Source: Arthrobacter sp. TPD3018
Lineage (GTDB): Bacteria > Pseudomonadota > Alphaproteobacteria > Sphingomonadales > Sphingomonadaceae
NCBI GenBank assembly: GCA_003075315.1
Contig: QDFQ01000001.1
Span: 1,407,998 to 1,471,997 of the forward strand
DNA length: 64,000 bases
Direction: 5' to 3'
Positions 55,022 through 64,000 of the stretch are shown in pieces. The number at the start of each line of letters is the position of its first letter. Positions within the stretch are counted from its first letter, which is position 1. The translations under genes were made by a program, and so were the position numbers. The notes under the pieces are model-generated. The model searched no databases. It worked only from the letters and a program-made list of their open reading frames with translations, and was not told the DNA's origin.

Positions 55022-55503
55022 CATGCCTTGGAGGCAAACGAGGTGATCACGGCCATCGGCTGAGACGGGGACAGGACGCTGCCAGCAGTAAACTCTCTCC
55101 GGCGGGTACGAGACGCCAGCAATCACGGTCATGATCGTGGGGTATCAGACTTATGGCCTTAAGGTAGATCGCATCAACCCGATACGTCGTCGGATCGCCG
55201 TCATGGCAACGCAACAAAACGGCGTAGGCCCGTCCCGTCTTGCCCATCCAGCCCACCTCTCATGCTCAACCCCGGTTCTAACAGGCGCGCGCGATGGCGT
55301 TCATCGGGCAGATCGGTCTCGCCGATGCAGACGTTCATCGATCTGTACTGGTGATGGGCTACCCGCTTTTCGCAACGTGAACGATATGCGCGCCAGCGCG
55401 CTTTTACCGACTTGTCCGTTCACGTGGGTAACGCTCGTTTGCCTTGTGCCAGGCTAAGAGGACAGGACGGTCGATGCGGCACCGAAATGAAGGGAAGGGC
55501 AGG
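55022..55503. other. 482-bp region without a recognisable gene
   Basis: Several short frames occur on both strands but none has a convincing ribosome site or family match. A GCGCGC-CA-GCGCGC palindrome followed by TTTT lies near 55388-55405 and could end transcription. It may be a decayed gene; its base composition looks slightly less G/C-rich than its neighbours. Confidence 0.6.
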
Positions 55504-57267
55504 ATGAACGACACGACACGTCGGGAACTGGTCGCAGGCATGGCGACGATCGGGATCGGCACGCTTGCGAATGCGGCACCGGTCGTCAGACGCCGCGATC
55601 CCGATCTGGGCCCCAATGTGCTGATCGTCGATGGCGACGAGCCGGGCGCGCAAGCGGTGATCAACCGTTGGTTCAAGGAACAGGAGCGCGCGCATTTCAC
55701 CGACAGGCGCCGTGCGATCCTGCTCAAACCCGGCAAACACCGCCTCGATATCAACGTCGGCTTCTTCACGCAGGTCGCGGGTTTGGGCCTCATGCCAGGC
55801 GACGTCACCGTGAACGGCCATGTCCATGCCGAGGCGGATTGGGCAAAGGGCATGGCGCTGGTCAATTTCTGGCGCGGCGTCGAAAATCTGGCGGTCCGGC
55901 CACCTGACGGTATGGATCGCTGGGCCGTGTCGCAGGCGGCGCCCTATCGCCGCATCCATCTGACCGGCGACCTGGCCCTGGACGATGGCGGCTGGTCGAG
56001 CGGCGGCTTCATGGCGGACTGCCGGGTGGACGGGACGATCCGCTCCGGTTCGCAGCAGCAATGGTTCACCCGCAACAGCCGCATGCAGTGCTGGGAGGGA
56101 TCGAACTGGAACATGATGTTTATGGGTGTCGTGGCCGCGCCCGCATCGAGCTTCCCGACACCACCCTATACGACGGTGGCGACCGTGCCGCTGGTGCGCG
56201 AGAAGCCGTTCCTGTGCGTCGGGCCGGGGGGCGAGTGGACGATCTTCGTCCCGGCGCTCCGCCGTGATGCGAGCGGAATATCCTGGGATCAGGCACCCGC
56301 CGGACGCCATGTGCCACTGGACACGGTGCTCATTGCCGATCCGACCACGCCAATCGCCACCATCAACCGCGCGCTCGCGGCCGAGCGCCATCTGCTGTTG
56401 ACGCCCGGCGTGTATCGCCTGCGCGAGCCGCTGCGCGTGGCGCGGGCCGATACGGTTGTCCTTGGTCTCGGTCTCGCGACCCTTCTTACCGAAGGTGGAT
56501 CAGCCGCCATCACGGTCGCCGACGTGCCGGGGGTGACGATCGCCGGACTGCTCGTCGATGCTGGGCCGCAGATGACGCCGGTACTTGTGCAAATCGGGCC
56601 GCGCGGCGCGGACGGCAATCATCGTGACAATCCGACGGTGCTCGCCGATCTCTTCTTCCGGGTCGGCGGGGCTGCCGTGGGGAACGCCGGGACCTGTCTG
56701 GAAATCAACAGCCACCACGTCATTGGCGACCATCTCTGGATTTGGCGCGCTGACCACGGCGATCGCGACGGCGGCCGCGTCCACGTCGGCTGGGACGAGA
56801 GCCGGGCGACCCACGGCCTCGTCGTCAACGGGGATCATGTCACCTGCTATGGTCTGTTCGTCGAGCATTTCCAGGGCTGGCAGACACTATGGAATGGCGA
56901 GGATGGCCGCACCTTCTTCTACCAGAATGAACTGCCGTATGATCCGCCAAGCCAGCGCGCCTGGCGTGCGGATTCGCCGCGCGGGTGGGCGGCGTACAAG
57001 GTTGCGGATCACGTCCGCCAGCATCAGGCGGTCGGCATGGGGATCTATGCCAATTTCACCGCCGATCCGTCGATCGTGCTCGCAAGCGCGGTGGAGGTGC
57101 CCGATACGCCGGGTGTGCGCGTCTCGAATGTCACGACGATCTCTTTGGGCGGCGGCAAGGGCACGATCGCGCATCTGGTCAACGACGCCGGAGAGGCCGC
57201 TCGGCCGGGCAACACCCGCCAGACGCTGACACAATACGGCGACGCCCGGGCAAGTCGCGCAAGCTAA
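55504..57267 (+). CDS. Tat-exported right-handed beta-helix protein (GH55/pectate-lyase-3-like)
   Basis: 587 residues. Twin-arginine signal (TTRRELVAGMATIGIG). The opening GPNVLIVDGDEPGAQAVI, RRAILLKPGKHRLDINVGFF and TQVAGLGLMPGDVTVNGHV match exported proteins often labelled coagulation-factor-5/8-type or adenylyl-cyclase in error; they are two-domain beta-helices akin to GH55 beta-1,3-glucanases. A second helix begins near 280 (TTPIATINRALAAERHLLLT). GGAAGGGCAGG precedes ATG 55504. Predicted glycan binding or hydrolysis; catalytic residues cannot be named. Stands alone, with 273 bp of featureless sequence before the tRNA. Confidence 0.75.
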   Translation: MNDTTRRELVAGMATIGIGTLANAAPVVRRRDPDLGPNVLIVDGDEPGAQAVINRWFKEQERAHFTDRRRAILLKPGKHRLDINVGFFTQVAGLGLMPGDVTVNGHVHAEADWAKGMALVNFWRGVENLAVRPPDGMDRWAVSQAAPYRRIHLTGDLALDDGGWSSGGFMADCRVDGTIRSGSQQQWFTRNSRMQCWEGSNWNMMFMGVVAAPASSFPTPPYTTVATVPLVREKPFLCVGPGGEWTIFVPALRRDASGISWDQAPAGRHVPLDTVLIADPTTPIATINRALAAERHLLLTPGVYRLREPLRVARADTVVLGLGLATLLTEGGSAAITVADVPGVTIAGLLVDAGPQMTPVLVQIGPRGADGNHRDNPTVLADLFFRVGGAAVGNAGTCLEINSHHVIGDHLWIWRADHGDRDGGRVHVGWDESRATHGLVVNGDHVTCYGLFVEHFQGWQTLWNGEDGRTFFYQNELPYDPPSQRAWRADSPRGWAAYKVADHVRQHQAVGMGIYANFTADPSIVLASAVEVPDTPGVRVSNVTTISLGGGKGTIAHLVNDAGEAARPGNTRQTLTQYGDARASRAS

Positions 57268-57540
57268 TTGGCGAAGGGCAGTGGTGGCTTATTGCCTGGC
57301 CGTACAGTCCGGTCGTAGCAGCGGCAGAATGGCTTACGTTCGCTGCCAGTCTGCGGTGACTGAATGGCAGCAGTCGGAGCGGCAAGGGAGACGGACGAAC
57401 TATGATTCCGGGTCATTCGGCTTTTGCGAGGCTTACCTGCCGCGTGATGCCATTCACTGCCGCTACGCAACCCTCAGGACGCTGGCCGCGGCGCAAGTAG
57501 GGAAATCGGTGGAATCGGACTGCTCGCTCGGGTGTTGAAA

Positions 57541-57630
57541 TGGCGGAGGGAGTGGGATTCGAACCCACGGTAGGCTTCCACCTACGGCGGTTTTCAAGAC
57601 CGCTGCCTTAAACCACTCGGCCATCCCTCC
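57541..57630 (-). tRNA. tRNA-Ser (anticodon UGA), CCA encoded
   Basis: Reverse strand folds as a class II tRNA: acceptor GGAGGGA pairing with TCCCTCC, discriminator G and genomic CCA at 57543-57541, anticodon loop CTTGAAA with TGA at 57594-57596, a long variable arm, and TTCGAATC in the T loop. Decodes UCA (and UCG by wobble). Confidence 0.98.
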
Positions 57631-57740
57631 GCGCGGGGACCGAATACGCGCACCGCGCTTGTCCGTGCAAGCCCCGCGACGATAGGAGGTTCACGTGGGA
57701 TGCCGGCTGTGGCACCTGCGAGTGCATGTGGGGGCATCCG

Positions 57741-58769
57741 ATGACGCGCGGGCTGAAGGCCGGTTTGATGGCGGCGATACTGGCGGTGGCTTCGGCTGGA
57801 CCGGTCGCGGCGCAGGACGAGCAGGGCTTCCAGTCCTATCTCGGCACCCTGCGCGCGCAGGCGCTTGCCGAGGGTGTCACGCGTCGGACGGTCGATGACG
57901 TGTTTCCGACCCTAACGCTGAGCGAACGGACGATCGAGCTCGACCGCGCGCAGCCGGGCAATCCGGGTCGCACCGCGACACCACCCTTCGCGCCCTATCG
58001 GATCAGCCACGTCGACGCCGCGCGGATCGGCCGCGGGCGAAGCACCTATCAGGCGCAGCGGGCGCGCCTCGCGCGCGTCGAGCGTGAGACGGGCGTACCC
58101 GAGTCGATCATGGTCGCGATCTGGGGGCATGAGACGAATTACGGCGCCTATACCGGCAATTTCGATTTGCTCCGCAGCCTCGCGACGCTCGCGTACGAGG
58201 GCCGTCGGCGCGAACTGTTCGCGAGCGAATTCATCGCGGGCCTGAAGATCCTCGATCGTGGCATCCCGCGCGCGCGGTTGAAGGGCAGCTGGGCGGGCGC
58301 CACGGGCAATCCGCAGTTCCTCCCTTCGGTCTATCTGCGTCTCGCCCGTGATGGCGACGGCGATGGCCGTGCCGATATCTGGACTAGCCCGGCCGATACG
58401 CTCGCGTCGATCGGCAATTATTTCGAGAACGCCGGCTGGCGGCCGGGTCAGCCCTGGGGCATCGCGGTTCGCGTCCCCGCCGGGTTCGACCGCGCCGCCC
58501 TGACGACACGGATGGTATCGCCTCGCTGCCCGCGCGTGTTCGAACGGCACAGCCAGTGGCGGACGATGGCGGAATGGCGCGCGCTGGGCCTGGTGCCGCA
58601 GGGCAGGGGTTGGCCCGCCGACAGCGTGCAGGCGACGCTGATCGAGCCGGATGGTCCCAACGCCACCGCCTATCTGCTCACCAGCAACTACCGCGTGATC
58701 CTCGATTACAATTGCTCGAACTTCTACGCGCTGTCCGTCGGCCTGCTCGCCGACGCGGTTGAGGGCTGA
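57741..58769 (+). CDS. Lytic murein transglycosylase (MltB family)
   Basis: 342 residues. Signal peptide (AILAVASAGPVAAQ), then the GH103 domain: FQSYLGTLRAQALAEGV, catalytic Glu131 in IWGHETNYGAYTG, GSWAGATGNPQFLPS and DGDGDGRADIW. Cleaves peptidoglycan with 1,6-anhydro-muramyl product. No lipobox, so a soluble periplasmic form. ATG 57741 has GGGGG eight bases upstream. Precedes a PBP gene, fitting a wall-remodelling set. Confidence 0.94.
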   Translation: MTRGLKAGLMAAILAVASAGPVAAQDEQGFQSYLGTLRAQALAEGVTRRTVDDVFPTLTLSERTIELDRAQPGNPGRTATPPFAPYRISHVDAARIGRGRSTYQAQRARLARVERETGVPESIMVAIWGHETNYGAYTGNFDLLRSLATLAYEGRRRELFASEFIAGLKILDRGIPRARLKGSWAGATGNPQFLPSVYLRLARDGDGDGRADIWTSPADTLASIGNYFENAGWRPGQPWGIAVRVPAGFDRAALTTRMVSPRCPRVFERHSQWRTMAEWRALGLVPQGRGWPADSVQATLIEPDGPNATAYLLTSNYRVILDYNCSNFYALSVGLLADAVEG

Positions 58770-58841
58770 CGCGGCGCAGTTGCGGCGCTATGCCTGACCC
58801 ATTCCACCCCTATTACCCTGCCGAAAGCCGAACCCGACGTC

Positions 58842-60008
58842 ATGAAACCGCTGATCGCCGCTCCCTTCGCCATCGTCGCGCTCGCCATGCCCTCCGTCGC
58901 CGCGGCGCCGCAGTTCCAGGGCATCGCACCGATCGCCTTCATGCAGGACCTGTCGTCGGGCGCGGTGCTGTACCAGCGTGACGCCGATCGCCGCATGCCG
59001 CCCGCGTCGATGGCCAAGATGATGACGGTCTATGTCGCGTTCGACATGATCAAGAAGGGCGAGCTGAAGCTCGACCAGATGATCACCGTCCGCCCCGAGA
59101 CCTGGGCGAAGTGGCACGGGCCGCAGGCGGGATCGACCATGTTCCTGTCGCCCAATGAAAACGTCAGCGTCGAAAACCTGTTGAAGGGCATCGTCACGCT
59201 GTCGGGCAACGACGCCTGCGTCGTGCTGGCCGAGGGCATTTCGGGCACCGAGCAGACCTTCACCGACCGCATGAACGCGCAGGCGAAGCGTCTGGGCCTG
59301 TCCAACAGCCATTTCGGCACCGCCAACGGCTGGCCGGACAATGGCGTGACCTATGTCACCGCACGCGACCTCGCCCATCTCGCGACCGCGACGATCCAAG
59401 ACTTCCCGGATCTCTACAAGCGCTTCTACTCGCTGCCGAACTTCACCTGGGGCAAGACTCTGGGCGCCGGTGCCGACATTACGCAGGCGAACCGTGATCC
59501 GTTGCTGGGCCGCGTCGCCGGCGCCGACGGCCTGAAGACCGGCCATACCGAGGAGGCCGGCTACGGCTTCACCGGCTCTGCCGAACAGAATGGCCGCCGT
59601 CTGGTAATGGTCGTCGCCGGGCTGACGTCGTCGAAGGATCGCGCCGAGGAATCGGTGCGCTTCATGGAATGGGGCTTCCGCGCCTGGCAGGCAAAGCCTG
59701 TCGTCGCGGCGGGCAAACAGGTGTCCACGGCCGAAGTGCAGATGGGCAGCTCCAGCAACGTCGGTCTCGTCGCGCCGCGGCAGCTGACCGTCACGTTGCC
59801 TGCAGGCGCCGTGCCGCAGATGAGCGCCAAGGTCGTCTACGAAGGTCCGATCAAGGCGCCGATCACCAAGGGCCAGCATATTGCCGACCTCGTAGTGACG
59901 TCGCCCGACCTGCCCGAGCAGCGCCTGCCGCTGGTCGCGGACAAGGACGTCGGTCAGGCTGGCTTCTTCGGTCGCGCCTGGGCGGGGCTGACCTCGTTCT
60001 TCGGTTGA
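58842..60008 (+). CDS. dacA: D-alanyl-D-alanine carboxypeptidase (PBP5/6 type, S11)
   Basis: 388 residues. Signal peptide (AIVALAMPSVAAA), catalytic SxxK Ser56-Lys59 in PASMAKMM, SGN at 121-123, KTG at 232-234 in LKTGHTEEAG, C-terminal beta domain (PBP5_C) and amphipathic tail (FGRAWAGLTSFFG) that anchors the enzyme to the inner membrane. Removes the terminal D-Ala of pentapeptides. Second D,D-carboxypeptidase of the window. Confidence 0.96.
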   Translation: MKPLIAAPFAIVALAMPSVAAAPQFQGIAPIAFMQDLSSGAVLYQRDADRRMPPASMAKMMTVYVAFDMIKKGELKLDQMITVRPETWAKWHGPQAGSTMFLSPNENVSVENLLKGIVTLSGNDACVVLAEGISGTEQTFTDRMNAQAKRLGLSNSHFGTANGWPDNGVTYVTARDLAHLATATIQDFPDLYKRFYSLPNFTWGKTLGAGADITQANRDPLLGRVAGADGLKTGHTEEAGYGFTGSAEQNGRRLVMVVAGLTSSKDRAEESVRFMEWGFRAWQAKPVVAAGKQVSTAEVQMGSSSNVGLVAPRQLTVTLPAGAVPQMSAKVVYEGPIKAPITKGQHIADLVVTSPDLPEQRLPLVADKDVGQAGFFGRAWAGLTSFFG

Positions 60009-60021
60009 TCGCACAATCGCG

Positions 60022-60996
60022 ATGACCGCGTTGTTCGGTAATGCCGAGGCGCAGGAGACCTTCGCGGCCGCCCTGCGCAGCGGTGTGCTGCATCACGCCT
60101 GGTTGCTGGTCGGGCCGCAAGGCGTGGGCAAGGCACGCTTCGCCGAGATGGCGGCGTTGCGCATGCTCGCCGAGGCAAGTGCGAGCGGCGTCAGTGCGCC
60201 GGGACTGACGGTGCCCGACGATCATCCCACGCGGGCGCTGGTGGACGCCGGATCGCATCCCGACCTGCGCATCCTGCGCCGTCTGCCCAAGGATGCCGAC
60301 AAGCCCGATCAGGATATCGCGCGGTCGATCAGCATCGCGCAGGTGCGCAGCCTGCAACCGATGTTCGCTACGACGCCGTCGATGGGCGCACGCCGCGTCG
60401 TCATCATCGATGCGGCCGACGATCTCGAGCGCAACGGCGCCAATGCGTTGCTCAAGAACCTGGAGGAGCCGCCGGTGGGGACGGTGTTCCTGCTGGTGAG
60501 CCATGCCCCCGGACGATTGCTGCCGACCATTCGATCGCGATGCCGGGTCCTGCGCTTCGGCGCGCTTGACCAAGGCGACATGCGCCGTGCGCTGCACGAG
60601 GCGTTGCCAGATGCGGACGGCGACGAAATCGGAACGTTGATCGCGGCGGGGGAGGGCTCGCCGGGGCGCGCGATCCGTTATGCGGGGCTTGACGTTGCCG
60701 GCCTTGACACCGCGATCGCGGCGATCGCCACCGACGGCGATCCGATGAACACGCGCCGGGCGGCGCTTGCCAAGGCGTTGGCCGGGAAGGGGAATGCCGC
60801 GCGTTACGAAGTGTTCTTGGATCGGGTTCCAGCGATCATCGCGCGCGAAGCCCGTGGACGGGCGGGGATGCGGCTTAAGACCGCACTCGACGCTCAGGCT
60901 GCTGCGCGCGACCTCGCTGGCGCGGCGATGGGCCTGTCGCTCGATGCACAGGCGACGGTGTTCGAGATGGCGGCGATCGTCGCGCGGCTGCGCTGA
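60022..60996 (+). CDS. holB: DNA polymerase III delta' subunit
   Basis: 324 residues of the clamp-loader AAA+ fold. LLVGPQGVGKARFAE is the P-loop region, ANALLKNLEEPPVGTVFLLV the sensor-1 helix, and TIRSRCRVLRF the SRC arginine-finger motif. It loads the beta clamp with DnaX and delta. The short gap after dacA suggests cotranscription; the tmk gene often seen between these two in relatives is absent. Confidence 0.93.
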   Translation: MTALFGNAEAQETFAAALRSGVLHHAWLLVGPQGVGKARFAEMAALRMLAEASASGVSAPGLTVPDDHPTRALVDAGSHPDLRILRRLPKDADKPDQDIARSISIAQVRSLQPMFATTPSMGARRVVIIDAADDLERNGANALLKNLEEPPVGTVFLLVSHAPGRLLPTIRSRCRVLRFGALDQGDMRRALHEALPDADGDEIGTLIAAGEGSPGRAIRYAGLDVAGLDTAIAAIATDGDPMNTRRAALAKALAGKGNAARYEVFLDRVPAIIAREARGRAGMRLKTALDAQAAARDLAGAAMGLSLDAQATVFEMAAIVARLR

Positions 60997-61039
60997 CGCC
61001 GCTTCACCTCGCCGGATCGATCGACTAGGGAAGCGCGCT

Positions 61040-62593
61040 ATGGCCGATCCCTATTACATCACCACCGCAATCCACTACCCCAACGGCCGTCCGCACATCG
61101 GCCATGCCTATGAAATGATCGCTGCGGATGCGATCGCGCGTTTCCAGCGGCAGGCGGGGCGCGACGTGCGCCTCCAGACGGGCACCGACGAACACGGGCT
61201 GAAGATGGCGCAGACTGCGCGCGCGCGCGGCATCAATGTGCGCGCGTTCGCCGACGAGATGTCGTCGTATTTCAGCGGCATGGCGGACACGCTCGACATC
61301 TCGTACGACCGGTTCATCCGCACCGTCGAACCCGATCACTATGCTGCCAGCCAGGCGATTTGGCAGGCGATGCGCGATGCGGGCGACTTGTACCTCGATC
61401 GATACGAGGGCTGGTATTCGGTGCGCGACGAAGCCTTTTACGACGAGAAGGAACTCGTCGAGGGGGAAGGGGGCGCCAAGCTGTCGCCCCAGGGTACGCC
61501 CGTGGAATGGACTGCCGAAGAGACGTGGTTCTTCCGCCTGTCGAAGTATCAGCAGCCGCTGCTCGACCTATACACCGCCAACCCCGATTTCATCCGGCCC
61601 GAGGCGCGCCGTAACGAGGTGATGCGCTTCGTCGAGGGCGGTTTGTCGGACCTGTCGGTCTCGCGCACCAGCTTCGACTGGGGGGTGCCGGTGCCCGACA
61701 GCCCCGGCCACATCATGTATGTGTGGGTCGATGCGCTGACCAATTATCTGACCGGTGCGGGCTACCCCAATGATGCCCAGACGATGGCACGCTTCTGGCC
61801 CGCGGATCTGCATCTCATCGGCAAGGACATCACGCGCTTCCACGCCGTCTACTGGCCGGCGTTCCTGATGTCGGCGAACCTGCCGCTGCCGAAGCAAGTG
61901 TTCGCACACGGCTTCGTGCTCCATCGGGGCGAGAAGATGTCGAAGTCGGTCGGCAATGTCGTCAGCCCCGACGAATTGACCAATGCGTTCGGTGTCGATG
62001 CGGTCCGCTATTTTCTGCTGCGCGAAGTCAGCTTCGGGCAGGACGGCAGCTACTCGGCCGAGGCGATCGTGACCCGGGTCAATGCGGAACTCGCCAACAG
62101 CTTCGGCAATCTGGCACAGCGCACACTCTCGTTCATCGCCAAGAACCTGGATGGCGCGCTGCCGGAGGCCGGTCGCAGCGATCCGGCGGATGCGATGCTG
62201 ATCGAGGAGATGGTCGTCGCTTGCGCCGGACTTCGCACGGCATTCGATGACCTGATGCTGAGCCAGGGGATCGAGGCGTGGATGCGCGGCGTCTTCGCTT
62301 GCAATCAATATATCGACGCTCAAGCGCCTTGGACGCTGCGCAAAACCGATCCCGAACGGATGCACGCGGTGCTCGGCACGCTGGTGCGGGCGATCCGGAT
62401 GCTGGCGATCGCGATCCTGCCGGTGGTGCCGCAGTCGGCGGGGAAGGTGCTGGATCAGCTCGGCGCGACCGAGCGTGACCATGCCGCGATCGACGACGAT
62501 GGCTGGTATGCCCGCCAGCAGGCCACAGGCTTTACGATCGCGCCCCCGTCACCGGTCTTTCCGCGGCTCGAACTGCCTGCCGCCGAAGCATGA
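61040..62593 (+). CDS. metG: Methionyl-tRNA synthetase
   Basis: 517 residues, class I synthetase. PNGRPHIGHAYEM holds the HIGH motif and GEKMSKSVGN the KMSKS loop. The insert lacks the Cys clusters of zinc-type MetRS, and no C-terminal dimerisation domain follows. ATG 61040 has AGGGAAG upstream. Stop overlaps tatD. Confidence 0.97.
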   Translation: MADPYYITTAIHYPNGRPHIGHAYEMIAADAIARFQRQAGRDVRLQTGTDEHGLKMAQTARARGINVRAFADEMSSYFSGMADTLDISYDRFIRTVEPDHYAASQAIWQAMRDAGDLYLDRYEGWYSVRDEAFYDEKELVEGEGGAKLSPQGTPVEWTAEETWFFRLSKYQQPLLDLYTANPDFIRPEARRNEVMRFVEGGLSDLSVSRTSFDWGVPVPDSPGHIMYVWVDALTNYLTGAGYPNDAQTMARFWPADLHLIGKDITRFHAVYWPAFLMSANLPLPKQVFAHGFVLHRGEKMSKSVGNVVSPDELTNAFGVDAVRYFLLREVSFGQDGSYSAEAIVTRVNAELANSFGNLAQRTLSFIAKNLDGALPEAGRSDPADAMLIEEMVVACAGLRTAFDDLMLSQGIEAWMRGVFACNQYIDAQAPWTLRKTDPERMHAVLGTLVRAIRMLAIAILPVVPQSAGKVLDQLGATERDHAAIDDDGWYARQQATGFTIAPPSPVFPRLELPAAEA

Positions 62594-63369
62594 TGTTCGC
62601 CGACAGCCACTGCCACCTGAATTACAAGGGGGTGTTCGAGCAGCAGGGTGACGTGCTCGCTCGCGCGCGGTCGCGTGGGGTGGGGGCGATGCTGAACATC
62701 TCGACGCGCGAAAGCGAATGGGACGCGGTGGTCGCTACGGCCGAGCGCGAACCCGACGTCTGGGCCTCGATCGGCATCCACCCGCACGAAGCCGATCAAC
62801 ATCCCGACGTCGACATCGCGCGCCTCATCGACCGGGCGGCGCACCCGCGCATCGTCGGGATCGGTGAATCCGGCCTCGACTATTACTACGATCACTCCGC
62901 TCGTGCCCGCCAACAGGCAAGCTTTCGTAGCCATATCGGAGCGTGTCGCGAAACCGGGCTACCGCTAATCGTTCACACCCGCGATGCGGAAGAGGACACG
63001 CTGGCAATCCTGCGGGACGAGATGCAGCAGGGGGCCTATACGGGCGTCATCCACTGTTTCACCGCGAGCGCCGCCTTTGCCGATGCGGCGCTGGAGCTGG
63101 GTTTCTACATTTCGATCTCGGGGATCGTGACGTTCAAGAACGCACGCGACCTGCAGGAGACAGCGGCCCGGCTGCCGATCGAACGGCTGCTGATCGAAAC
63201 CGATGCCCCATTTCTGGCGCCGGTGCCGCATCGCGGCAAACAGGGTGAACCTGCATTCGTCGCGGACACCGCGACCTTCCTTGCCCAGCTTCGCGGCGAG
63301 CCCATTGAAGAGTTGGCGGCACGAACCGCGGATAACTTCTTTACCTTGTTCAACAAGGCGCGCGCATGA
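62590..63369 (+). CDS. tatD: TatD-family metal-dependent hydrolase/DNase
   Basis: 259 residues, TIM-barrel. Metal ligands in DSHCHL, GIGESGLDYYYD, LIVHTRDAEED, VIHCFTAS and ETDAPFL are complete. Candidate 3'-5' exonuclease. ATG 62590 overlaps the metG stop and ATGA links it to the next gene, giving a compact holB-metG-tatD-MBL operon. Confidence 0.94.
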   Translation: MMFADSHCHLNYKGVFEQQGDVLARARSRGVGAMLNISTRESEWDAVVATAEREPDVWASIGIHPHEADQHPDVDIARLIDRAAHPRIVGIGESGLDYYYDHSARARQQASFRSHIGACRETGLPLIVHTRDAEEDTLAILRDEMQQGAYTGVIHCFTASAAFADAALELGFYISISGIVTFKNARDLQETAARLPIERLLIETDAPFLAPVPHRGKQGEPAFVADTATFLAQLRGEPIEELAARTADNFFTLFNKARA

Positions 63370-64000
63370 AAGTCCGCATTCTCGGCTCGGGCACGTCATC
63401 TGGCGTGCCGCGGATCGGGAACGACTGGGGCGCCTGCGATCCCAATGAACCGCGCAATCGGCGTACGCGCGTATCGTTGCTCGTCGAGCACGACGACACG
63501 CGTATCCTGATCGACACAGGCCCCGATATGCGCGAGCAATTGCTCGCAGCGGATGTCTCGACGGTCGATGCGATCCTCTGGACGCACGATCATGCCGATC
63601 ATTGTCACGGCATCGACGACGTCCGACAGATTTTCCATGCTATGCGCCGGCCGGTCCCGGGATATGCCAGGACGAGCACGCTGGCCGCGCTCCGTGACCG
63701 GTTTGCCTATGTCTTCGCCGGCCGTCAGGGCTATCCGCCAACGGTAGAGAGCGCTGTGTTGCCGGACAGGCTGACGATCGGTGGGATCACGATTGACGTG
63801 GTCGATCAGCCGCATGGCCATATCACCTCGGCCGGTCTACGATTTTCTGCGGGTGGCGCGGTGGTGGGATATGCTACCGACTTTCACGAACTGACTCCGG
63901 CGATGTGCGCGCTTTACACCGGGCTCGACGTCTGGATCGTCGATGCGCTCCGCTATGCGCCGCATCCGACCCATCCGCACGTGCCGGAGGTGCTCGACTG
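63366..64000 (+). CDS. MBL-fold metallo-hydrolase, PhnP-like (truncated by window end)
   Basis: About 211 residues visible. MKVRILGSGTSSGVPRIG is the typical opening, THDHADHCHG is the metal-binding HxHxDH motif, and later ligands lie in QPHGHI and ATDF. It resembles the phosphodiesterase PhnP group, commonly paired with tatD. ATG overlaps the tatD stop. The C-terminus lies outside the window. Confidence 0.92.
   Translation, partial: MKVRILGSGTSSGVPRIGNDWGACDPNEPRNRRTRVSLLVEHDDTRILIDTGPDMREQLLAADVSTVDAILWTHDHADHCHGIDDVRQIFHAMRRPVPGYARTSTLAALRDRFAYVFAGRQGYPPTVESAVLPDRLTIGGITIDVVDQPHGHITSAGLRFSAGGAVVGYATDFHELTPAMCALYTGLDVWIVDALRYAPHPTHPHVPEVLD

Noticed and set aside
55047..55256. 69-codon minus-strand frame after blh
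   Set aside because: No ribosome site and no recognisable motif; not distinguishable from chance.
60009..60021. A missing tmk gene between dacA and holB
   Set aside because: Only 13 bp separate the two genes; tmk is presumably elsewhere in the genome, so this is an order difference and not a broken gene.

Overview
The window is a GC-rich stretch of chromosome from an alphaproteobacterium, most likely Sphingomonas or a close relative in Sphingomonadaceae. Support comes from the two large TonB-dependent receptors paired with hydrolases, the many exported peptidases, the C-rich/G-rich palindromic intergenic repeats, and the rhodopsin/Blh pair. About 57 protein genes or gene remnants and one tRNA-Ser(UGA) can be supported. 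Genes are densely packed, and ATGA, GTGA or TTGA stop/start overlaps are common.

Region 1 (1-13.7 kb) looks like a D-amino-acid/N-acyl-amino-acid scavenging locus. A TonB-dependent receptor and a partial penicillin-acylase-family gene lie on the minus strand. They diverge from a tight plus-strand operon: Tat-exported penicillin-acylase paralogue, N-acyl-D-amino-acid deacylase, DgcN-like (DUF1611), DgcA-like epimerase, glutamate-type symporter, LysR regulator, and a PBP4-type D-Ala-D-Ala carboxypeptidase.

Region 2 (13.6-19.9 kb, minus strand) has an amino-sugar set (glucosamine-kinase-like, GH84 glucosaminidase, beta-lactamase-like serine hydrolase), then an M1 metallopeptidase coupled to a PAP2 phosphatase.

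Region 3 (19.9-31.4 kb) has two efflux systems. One is an HME-RND pump plus outer-membrane factor with no adaptor gene between them, divergent from a two-component system. The other is an EmrA/EmrB/NodT-type tripartite operon divergent from a MarR regulator.

Region 4 (31.4-36 kb) is the carbon-starvation module cstA-ybdD with acs upstream on the same strand. Two inverted copies of a palindromic repeat lie between acs and cstA.

Region 5 (36-43 kb) has a haloperoxidase-like hydrolase, a DUF885 lipoprotein peptidase, an MFS transporter and an S9 prolyl oligopeptidase. A decayed tandem duplication of about 300 bp lies between the DUF885 and MFS genes.

Region 6 (43-50.4 kb) is a glycan-utilisation cluster: TonB-dependent receptor and TetR on one strand, GH3 glycosidase and two alpha/beta hydrolases on the other, with a palindrome-rich shared promoter.

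Region 7 (50.4-57.3 kb) is accessory. It contains a junction where two convergent genes both lost their 3' ends (one is a YihY/BrkB pseudogene), a DUF2254 membrane protein, a small lipoprotein, a microbial rhodopsin translationally coupled to the retinal-forming dioxygenase Blh, and a Tat-exported beta-helix protein.

Region 8 (57.5-64 kb) is core genome: tRNA-Ser, a MltB-type transglycosylase, a DacA-type carboxypeptidase, holB, metG, tatD and an MBL-fold hydrolase cut by the window end.

All calls come from reading the sequence and from family knowledge; no database search was run.
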